Shown piece after piece: positions 58,497 to 64,000 of a DNA stretch of 64,000 bases (position 1 is its first letter; each line of letters starts with the position of its first letter). A program made the translations under genes and the position numbers. The notes beneath the pieces were generated by a model that had not been told where the DNA came from, did not search any database, and saw only the letters and a program-made list of their open reading frames with translations. This DNA is from an uncultured Clostridia bacterium (lineage in GTDB: Bacteria; Bacillota; Clostridia; UBA1381; UMGS1253): contig CAKSHP010000007.1 in the NCBI GenBank assembly GCA_934457145.1, positions 1 through 64,000 of the forward strand. The letters are read 5' to 3'.

Positions 58497-59062
58497 TTGT
58501 TTTCTCCTTCCTTAAACGCCTTTTTGCCCTTTTTAATGCGCGAAACCGCAAATCCGGCAGCGCCCGACAAAACAACAATCGCCGCAGTCGGTACAGATGA
58601 AACAAACACCGCCAGAAGAAAGCATATCAAAAAAATCACAAGCGATATTTTATCAACAATCGCCTTTTTCCATATTTTCACCACAGCGCTCGCCACCAGT
58701 GCACACACACAAACTCTTATTCCGCACATCGCATATCTCACTGCTTCAAAATCCGCAAAATTTGAAATAAACGCCGCAAGCACGGTTATAATAACAACCG
58801 ATGGAAAAATAACCCCGAGCGTTGCAAATATTCCGCCAAGCATTCCGCACTGCTTGTAGCCGACAAATGTTGCCGTGTTAACGGCTATAACCCCGGGCGT
58901 ACACTGCCCTATAGCAAAATAGTCAAGTATCTCTTCTTCGCTTGCCCAGTTATATTTTTCCGAAATCTCGCGCTGCAAAATAGGAAGCATAGCATATCCC
59001 CCGCCAAACGTAACGGCGCCGATTTTTGCAAAAACCAAAAACAGTTTTATAAGCTTTTTCAT
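58493..59062 (-). CDS. chrA: Chromate transporter, CHR-domain subunit A (half-size)
   Basis: 189 aa, one CHR domain with FAKIGAVTFGGGYAMLPILQ, REISEKYNWASEEEILDYF and CTPGVIAVNTATFVGYKQ. It overlaps the second half-gene by 4 nt and follows the LCP gene by 26 nt. Two half-size CHR proteins acting as a heterodimer is a known arrangement. Confidence 0.85.
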   Translation of the reverse strand: MKKLIKLFLVFAKIGAVTFGGGYAMLPILQREISEKYNWASEEEILDYFAIGQCTPGVIAVNTATFVGYKQCGMLGGIFATLGVIFPSVVIITVLAAFISNFADFEAVRYAMCGIRVCVCALVASAVVKIWKKAIVDKISLVIFLICFLLAVFVSSVPTAAIVVLSGAAGFAVSRIKKGKKAFKEGENK

Positions 59063-59088
59063 AAATATTCTGTACCTTTCAATATTTT

Positions 59089-60222
59089 TTATTTGTAAAG
59101 CGCTCCGTAAAGCTCGTTAAACTTTTCAACGTCTGCCAAATATCCGCTTCTGCCGAATTTTGTGCCTGTCTGTCCGGGCATGGTATCCGTTTTAATCGAC
59201 TCTCCCTTTAAAGAAAACGCACATTTAACATATTTAACAGCCGACACAAAGCTTAAATTTGTGTCAACGTGATTGTTGTAAAAGTCAAGATACGCTTTGT
59301 TGTTTTTTATAATGTTTGCTGGCTTTGCAAGATTTAAAACAAGCGTTTTCATAAAGTTTTGCTGAACCTCCACGCGCTGCAAATCAGCTCTTGCATAACC
59401 CGCGCGGTATCGCAGAAGCTGCTCGGCATGGCTTCCGTCTAACACCTGCTTACCCTCTTTTAAATGAATAGACAAATTCTGCACAGGATCGTCATAGTCC
59501 ATATCCTGAGGCACATAAAACTCCACTCCGCCTATGGAATCAACAATTGCATGAAGTCCGTCAAAATCAACCTTTGCATAATAGTCTATCTTAACTCCGA
59601 ACTTATTTTCAATTTCATCTATCAAAAGACTCATGCCCATCTTTTCGCCCGCAAAATGATAAATCTCGTTTATCTTCATGCCGTGTCCCGAAGGCTGCGG
59701 ATATTCTGCGCACATCTTTTCATAAGTATTGTCAGACACTGAAACAAGCGTATCTCGCGGAATGGATATAAGCTCAATTTCGCTTTTCGCTCCGCTTTTT
59801 AAAACGCCAAGCATCAGCGTATCTGTTCTCGTTCCTCCGGCGTCCGTTCCCGCAATCAGAAAAACGGTTTTTTTAGGCGGCGAAATAAGGAAAAACAAAG
59901 CCGCCAAAACAGCAGCAAAAACAATAAAAAACGTTAAACAGCCCTTTGCCCTGTTTTTCTTTTTTTTCTTTTTGCCGTTTGGTCTTTGCGCTCTGTCATA
60001 ATTTTTGCGTCTGTCATAATTTTCATCTTCATGCCTGTGATTTCTTTTGTGGTTTCGGTAATCTCCTCTTCTGCGTCTTACGGGGCGGTCTTCATAATCA
60101 TCATATCCGCTGCGGCCGTCTTGTTCGCCATAACCGTTTTCGCCGTCAAAATCAAAATTACCGCCGTCATCGTCATCATCAAAAAAATCGTCTCTTATTT
60201 TTATATCATAATCTTTATCCAT
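59089..60222 (-). CDS. LytR-CpsA-Psr (LCP) family cell-wall glycopolymer ligase
   Basis: 377 aa. A very acidic and basic N-terminal cytoplasmic tail (Asp- and Arg-rich, about 1-95) leads to one membrane span near 97-115 and the extracellular LCP domain. The D and R residues of the pyrophosphate site are seen in AGTDAGGTRTDTLMLGVL, ISIPRDTLV and LLRYRAGYARADLQRVEVQ. LCP proteins attach teichoic acids or other glycopolymers to peptidoglycan. The charged tail is unusually long. Promoter at 60258-60286. Confidence 0.9.
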   Translation of the reverse strand: MDKDYDIKIRDDFFDDDDDGGNFDFDGENGYGEQDGRSGYDDYEDRPVRRRRGDYRNHKRNHRHEDENYDRRKNYDRAQRPNGKKKKKKNRAKGCLTFFIVFAAVLAALFFLISPPKKTVFLIAGTDAGGTRTDTLMLGVLKSGAKSEIELISIPRDTLVSVSDNTYEKMCAEYPQPSGHGMKINEIYHFAGEKMGMSLLIDEIENKFGVKIDYYAKVDFDGLHAIVDSIGGVEFYVPQDMDYDDPVQNLSIHLKEGKQVLDGSHAEQLLRYRAGYARADLQRVEVQQNFMKTLVLNLAKPANIIKNNKAYLDFYNNHVDTNLSFVSAVKYVKCAFSLKGESIKTDTMPGQTGTKFGRSGYLADVEKFNELYGALYK

Positions 60223-60257
60223 ATGTAATTTCAGCCTTTCAAATAAACATCAAATAA

Positions 60258-60286
60258 ACTATACCACACAAGCCATATAAAGTCAA
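60258..60286 (-). promoter_or_regulatory. Promoter of the LCP gene
   Basis: Minus strand TTGACT (60281-60286), 17 nt, TATAGT (60258-60263), about 36 nt before the ATG. Read-through into the chrA pair and DUF3006 gene is likely. Confidence 0.65.
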
Positions 60287-60301
60287 TAACAATTAAGCAT
60301 G

Positions 60302-60329
60302 GGCGCCGGCTGTTTTTCCTGCCGGCGCC
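60302..60329 (-). terminator. GC-rich hairpin after cstA, probable terminator
   Basis: GGCGCCGGC (60302-60310) and GCCGGCGCC (60321-60329) form a perfect 9-bp stem with a 10-nt loop. No U-run follows, so efficiency is uncertain. Confidence 0.4.
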
Positions 60330-60359
60330 TGCGGATTAAAATAACGCATAAAATATTTT

Positions 60360-61772
60360 TTAAAGTCTGCTTTTCGTTTTTGCACTTTGCCAAACAAAAA
60401 GCAAAAACAATAAAACCGCCGCTATAATTCCTAAAGGATAGGAAAATGCCGCCGGCAAACGAAATCCCTCTTTTGCCATAAGAATATATGTCACGCAAAC
60501 GGCGCTCATAAACGCAGCCGGTATTGCCGAAACAAGAAAGCTGCATTTTTTGTTTTCCTTTATCAGATACGCCGTAACGCACCAAAGCGAAATCGCCGCA
60601 AGCGTCTGATTGCTCCACGAAAAATACCGCCACAAAATATCAAAGTCCGTCTGCATAAGAACCGCCGCCACAGCCAAAACCGGAACGGTCAGCAAAAGGC
60701 GGTTTTTTATTTTTTTCTGGTCAAGCTTTGTCCATTCCGCAAGAATAATCCTAACTCCGCGAAACGCAGTATCTCCCGTTGTAACAGGACACACAACAAC
60801 CCCTATCACAGCTAAAATTCCGCCTATACCTCCCAAAAGCCCCTTAGAAATTTCATAAACCGTTCCCGACTGCCCCAAAAAAGAAATAGCATTGTTTAAA
60901 CCGGCAGTGTCTTTGTAAAACGCACTGCCCGCCGCGGCCCATATAAGCGCAATAACCGCCTCCGCTATCATCGCCCCGTAAAACACGCTTTTTCCCTCAT
61001 ACTCATTTTGTATGCACTTTGCAACAAGTGGCGACTGCGTCGCATGAAATCCCGAAACCGCTCCGCATGCAACCGTCACAAACATAAACGGCCATATCTC
61101 AAGCCCCTGCGGATGCATGTTTTTTAAAGACACCTCCGCTATATGATACCCCTTAAAAACAATTGCACCGATAATTGCCGCCGCCATCACTATTAAAACT
61201 ATCCCGAACACCGGATAAAGTCTGCCTATAATTTTGTCTATCGGCATCAGCGCCGCAAGAAGATAATATATTAATATAACCGCACTCCAAAATCCCGCCG
61301 AAATTCTGTTTTGCGTTATGTTGGCCAAAAGCGCCGCAGGGCTTGTTATAAACACAGTGCCCACCAAAACCAAAAGTATAACAGAAAAAACTCTCATAAT
61401 TCCTTTCGTTTTTTTGCCGACATATTTTCCCGAAAGCTCTGCAATCGAAGCGCCGCCGTTTCTTTCCGACATCATTGCTGTCATATAATCATGAACCGCT
61501 CCGCCTAAAACCGAGCCGAAAACTATCCATAAAAACACAACCGGTCCGAACACAGCTCCCATAAGCGCTCCGAAAATCGGCCCCGTACCGGCAATATTCA
61601 AAAGCTGTATCAAAAACGCTTTTCCCCTCTTCATCGGCACAAAGTCCACCCCGTCGCCGACTGTGTGAGCCGGAGTTTTTCTGTTATCCGGCGAAAATAT
61701 TTTTTGCACAAAACCTCCGTAAAAAACATATCCCAAAACCAAAACCGCAATCGATAAAACAAAAGAAATCAT
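60360..61772 (-). CDS. cstA: Carbon starvation protein CstA family (peptide/pyruvate-type transporter)
   Basis: 470 aa with many hydrophobic spans; the N terminus (VLGYVFYGGFVQKIF) and GDGVDFVPMKRGKAFLIQLL, NIAGTGPIFGALMGAVFGPV are CstA-specific, and HATQSPLVAKCIQNE occurs in the middle. CstA family members import peptides or pyruvate under carbon limitation. It has no partner CstX gene nearby. GATAAGGAAG precedes the ATG. It is the shorter CstA form. Confidence 0.9.
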   Translation of the reverse strand: MISFVLSIAVLVLGYVFYGGFVQKIFSPDNRKTPAHTVGDGVDFVPMKRGKAFLIQLLNIAGTGPIFGALMGAVFGPVVFLWIVFGSVLGGAVHDYMTAMMSERNGGASIAELSGKYVGKKTKGIMRVFSVILLVLVGTVFITSPAALLANITQNRISAGFWSAVILIYYLLAALMPIDKIIGRLYPVFGIVLIVMAAAIIGAIVFKGYHIAEVSLKNMHPQGLEIWPFMFVTVACGAVSGFHATQSPLVAKCIQNEYEGKSVFYGAMIAEAVIALIWAAAGSAFYKDTAGLNNAISFLGQSGTVYEISKGLLGGIGGILAVIGVVVCPVTTGDTAFRGVRIILAEWTKLDQKKIKNRLLLTVPVLAVAAVLMQTDFDILWRYFSWSNQTLAAISLWCVTAYLIKENKKCSFLVSAIPAAFMSAVCVTYILMAKEGFRLPAAFSYPLGIIAAVLLFLLFVWQSAKTKSRL

Positions 61773-61837
61773 ATCGTAACTTCCTTATCTTTTTTTATTG
61801 CTATTTTGACCTGTCTTTTACATTTTATTCATGCCGC

Positions 61838-61877
61838 AAAAAAAGCCGCAGCAAAATATTTTTGCCGCAGCCTTTTT
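61838..61877 (-). terminator. Terminator downstream of the decayed gene
   Basis: On the minus strand AAGGCTGCGGCAAAA and TTTTGCTGCGGCTT form a stem with three wobble pairs, followed by a U-rich run. The G-U pairs make it directional (minus). Confidence 0.55.
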
Positions 61878-61887
61878 TGATTTTTTA

Positions 61888-62261
61888 TTAATAACCTGCC
61901 AAACCGTCTTTTATATATGTCACAACCGTTACATATTCGCTGTCGGTGTCATAATCAATCGCAAGCATATCATCGGTGCCGTTTTTTCTAAAACTTGCAG
62001 TGTATGTTCCTCCGGCGCCCGCCTCTTCCGTAGCATATGTAAATTTATCGGCTATTTTTGAGGCCGCCGTTTTATAAGACATATGCGCGTTTATTCCAAA
62101 CAGAGTTGCAACTCTTGTGTCCGTTAAAATAACGTGATCTATGCCGCTGTCATCAAACATAACGGTAAAGCCGGCGCCCAAATAGCTTAGCCTATAACGT
62201 TACCCATCTCACGATACAAATCGTTTAAGCCGTTTGTCTCGTCCGCACCAATACTTACCAC
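61888..62261 (-). pseudogene. Decayed fragment of a secreted-protein C-terminal domain
   Basis: A 97-codon frame (61888-62181) encodes LGAGFTVMFDDSGIDHVILT, DTRVATLFGINAHMSYKTAA and a short beta-rich tail with no signal peptide or start of its own. The preceding segment (62187-62261), which would read SIGADETNGLNDLYREMGNV, is in a different frame with a stop between the two, so the gene is broken near 62187. I cannot find an N terminus upstream. It resembles a C-terminal beta domain of the copper-amine-oxidase-stalk secreted proteins. It is best treated as a remnant. Confidence 0.5.
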
Positions 62262-62371
62262 CCCCCTCTGGTAAAATTAAGTATACCTTTTTTATCCTCC
62301 GTTTTCAAACGCGTAATGCCATGTATTATTCCTTGTAAAATTCTTAATAAAAATTAAAAAACACAAGGCTA

Positions 62372-62402
62372 TAAAAACAGATTTTATTATAATCCGTTTT
62401 TA
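62372..62402 (-). terminator. Short terminator overlapping the end of the 62387 gene
   Basis: AAAAACGGATT and AATCTGTTTTT pair with one wobble around an A/T loop, and U's follow. It directly abuts the stop codon. Confidence 0.5.
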
Positions 62403-63016
62403 TACTCTAAAATTTCTTTGTCTTTGTAGAGCTTATATGCCTCCAACAGTATCGACACTCCGAAAAACTGCTCCTGTACTCTGCTTGATTTATATATATG
62501 ATACGGCGCAAACCCGTTTTGTGCCTTCGGAAAAATCGTTCTTCTCGGTATCGGATTTTCGCTTTTTGCCATTATAAAATACATATACTTGCCGTCCTCC
62601 GACGTGTAAGGCGTTGTCGGCAAAAGCTGCTCTTTGTAGTCGCTGCCCTTTTTCCCTAAAAAATTCAAATCCAAATTCACCGCAAACTCAGAAATATTTT
62701 CGTTTTCGGTTTGCGCCGATATTACCAAAGCGTCTTTTTCTAATATATACTGCGTTTTAATAAGGTTTTTGCTGTCTTTGCACAATATCTCGTTTTCCGC
62801 CGTCTTTTGCTCAATGTCATACTCGCAAATCCGCTCGTGATAGCTTTCAAATTCCTCGTGCGGCATCGTTTTAATGTCGTCCGTCTTAAGCGTAAAGCAC
62901 ACTGCCCCGCATTTTCCCCGCTCATCTGCAAAATTAAACGTCCCGCCATTTGCGAAAAGCTTTTTAATTATTCCGTTTTCAACTTCTATTTTATAGCTTT
63001 CGTTTTCAATATTCAT
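62387..63016 (-). CDS. Unknown protein, 209 aa, possibly C-terminally truncated
   Basis: ATG 63014-63016 is preferred (AAGG just upstream); a GTG at 63028 is also open. The chain starts MNIENESYKIEVENGIIKKL and contains FADERGKCGAVCFTLKTDD, a beta-rich pattern, then a segment with QNGFAPYHIYKSSRVQEQFF and helical SILLEAYKLYKDKEILEY. That last helical part resembles the first helix pair of an alpha/alpha-barrel glycan enzyme, but the frame stops there. I do not recognise a family. It shares the palindromic operator with the divergent MATE gene. Confidence 0.5.
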   Translation of the reverse strand: MNIENESYKIEVENGIIKKLFANGGTFNFADERGKCGAVCFTLKTDDIKTMPHEEFESYHERICEYDIEQKTAENEILCKDSKNLIKTQYILEKDALVISAQTENENISEFAVNLDLNFLGKKGSDYKEQLLPTTPYTSEDGKYMYFIMAKSENPIPRRTIFPKAQNGFAPYHIYKSSRVQEQFFGVSILLEAYKLYKDKEILEYKNGL

Positions 63017-63048
63017 ATCCTTGCCCACGCCGGTTTATTTTATAATTT

Positions 63049-63116
63049 ATAATACCATAAACCTGTCTTTATGTCAAACCTTAAGGTTTGACATAAGCTA
63101 TAAAATATGCTAAAAT
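63049..63116. promoter_or_regulatory. Divergent promoters sharing a perfect 28-bp palindrome
   Basis: TTATGTCAAACCTT (63069-63082) and AAGGTTTGACATAA (63083-63096) are exact reverse complements. Each arm holds a TTGACA -35 box: the plus box at 63088-63093 with 17 nt to TAAAAT (63111-63116), and the minus box at 63072-63077 with 17 nt to TATTAT (63049-63054). A dimeric repressor bound here would shut off both genes at once. Confidence 0.8.
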
Positions 63117-63195
63117 AAAAAGTATGCTGACAAACGCAGTTTCTCATTAATACATATATTAATATAAAAAACTTAAGAAAGGCAGAAAATATCAA

Positions 63196-64000
63196 ATGCA
63201 AAACGATAAATCCTTTTTAGCCACAAAACCCGTCGGCAGACTTTTGTTTGAACTTGCAATCCCGGCAATTGTGGCGCAGATTGTAAATATGCTTTATAAT
63301 ATTATCGACAGAATATATATAGGCCACATTCCAAACAGCGGCTCTTTGGCGCTCACGGGCGTCGGAGTGTGTCTGCCGCTTATCCTGATAATTTCCGCAT
63401 TTTCGTCCTTTGCCGCTTCAGGCGGCGCACCGCGCGCATCAATATACATGGGCAAAGGCGACACAGACACTGCCGAAAAAATCCTCGGCTCATGCGCATT
63501 TTTGCAAATATGTCTCTCGCTTGTTTTAACCGCCGTTATGTTTTTTAAAAGCAAAGACCTTCTTTTGATGTTCGGTGCCAGCGAAAACACAATTTCCTTT
63601 GCCTGTTCCTATATGAAAATCTACAGTGCAGGAACAATCTTCGTTCAGCTCACTTTAGGCTTAAATGCCTTTATAACCGCACAGGGCTTTGCAAAAACAT
63701 CTATGATAACGGTCTTAATCGGCGCAGCTTTAAACATCATTTTAGATCCCGTATTCATATTTGCCTTAAACATGGGCGTAAGCGGCGCAGCTCTTGCCAC
63801 CGTAATATCACAGGGAATTTCATGCATATGGGTGCTGTTTTTCTTAACCGGCAAAAAAACAACTCTGCGCCTTAAAGCAAAAAACTTTCGCCTTAACAGT
63901 AAACTTGTTCTGCCTTGTATTGCTCTCGGTCTTTCAACGTTTGTCATGCAGTCGAGCGAAAGCGTTATTTCCGTTTGCTTTAATTCTTCGCTTTTAAAAT
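63196..64000 (+). CDS. MATE-family efflux transporter, N-terminal part
   Basis: At least 268 codons from ATG 63196, running off the right edge. It opens MQNDKSFLATKPVGRLLFEL and has the MATE hallmarks AIPAIVAQIVNMLYNIIDRI and GKGDTDTAEKILGSC, then LNIILDPVFIFALNMGVSGA with about seven hydrophobic spans so far. The exporters use Na+ or H+ gradients to remove drugs or metabolites. AAGAAAGG lies upstream. Expression is probably under the 28-bp palindrome. Confidence 0.9.
   Translation, partial: MQNDKSFLATKPVGRLLFELAIPAIVAQIVNMLYNIIDRIYIGHIPNSGSLALTGVGVCLPLILIISAFSSFAASGGAPRASIYMGKGDTDTAEKILGSCAFLQICLSLVLTAVMFFKSKDLLLMFGASENTISFACSYMKIYSAGTIFVQLTLGLNAFITAQGFAKTSMITVLIGAALNIILDPVFIFALNMGVSGAALATVISQGISCIWVLFFLTGKKTTLRLKAKNFRLNSKLVLPCIALGLSTFVMQSSESVISVCFNSSLLK

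Noticed and set aside
60283..60633. 116-codon minus-strand frame overlapping cstA
   Set aside because: It lies mostly inside the clearly coding cstA in another frame, shows no ribosome binding site and no family pattern.
1..64000. CRISPR array, rRNA, tRNA or insertion sequence
   Set aside because: No regularly spaced direct repeats, no rRNA or tRNA-like folds with CCA ends, and no transposase frame or terminal repeats were seen while reading both strands.

Overview
The window is 64 kb of a low-GC, Gram-positive-type chromosome, most likely from a spore-forming member of the Clostridia (gut Oscillospirales or Monoglobales-like, judged from the gene repertoire and not proven). The evidence is a complete S10-spc-alpha ribosomal protein supercluster with the clostridial adk-map-KOW-infA-rpmJ order, a spoIIP sporulation gene, a BirA-type biotin operator, secreted proteins with copper-amine-oxidase-type stalk domains, and plant-polysaccharide enzymes (GH42, GH88, heparinase II/III). 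No rRNA, tRNA, insertion sequence or CRISPR array was seen.

Layout. (1) 1-1.5 kb is a small accessory patch: a candidate type I toxin-antitoxin locus (36-codon membrane peptide, convergent antisense RNA, 33-nt flanking inverted repeat), two small ribbon-helix-helix-like genes and a frameshifted third one. (2) 2.3-18.5 kb on the minus strand is one long ribosomal superoperon, read rpsJ to rplQ, with a strong promoter at 18.8 kb, a 310-nt structured leader and a terminator after rplQ. Three of its genes (rpmJ, rpmD and the true infA start) are easily missed. (3) 19-28.9 kb holds spoIIP, a minus-strand operon of cca, a GH42 beta-galactosidase, a GH88 unsaturated uronyl hydrolase and a secreted transglutaminase-like protein, then an XRE regulator fused to a desulfoferrodoxin-like domain, divergent from a heparinase II/III-like gene. 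(4) 29-36 kb holds an ACT-ACT-metallo-beta-lactamase fusion, a GNAT gene that looks 5'-truncated, and an operon of an MFS carrier, nagA, a hypothetical, an SGNH hydrolase and a stalk/chagasin-like secreted protein. (5) 36-45.3 kb is housekeeping: DUF1858, ftsH, hpt, tilS, dnaB, rplI, gdpP and a YybS-like membrane protein. (6) 45.5-57.9 kb holds a SLOG-family gene behind an attenuator-like leader, a five-gene operon joining a PhoP/PhoR-type two-component system to two sugar/acid enzymes and a polysaccharide deacetylase, bioY under a BirA operator, a methyltransferase, an aldo/keto reductase with ferredoxin-like C terminus, and an AraC regulator divergent from an orphan glycyl radical enzyme. 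(7) 57.8-64 kb holds a DUF3006-like gene with a split CHR chromate transporter, an LCP-family cell-wall protein, cstA, a decayed gene fragment, an unknown gene and the start of a MATE exporter. The last two share a perfect 28-bp palindrome that contains both -35 boxes.

How it works together: the core is growth machinery (ribosome, RNA polymerase alpha, SecY, FtsH, DnaB, c-di-AMP turnover). Around it are short metabolic modules for depolymerising uronic-acid-containing plant or host glycans and handling amino sugars, each with its own local regulator. Start sites were chosen by Shine-Dalgarno spacing. Many genes here start at TTG or GTG, so several starts are shorter than the longest open frame.
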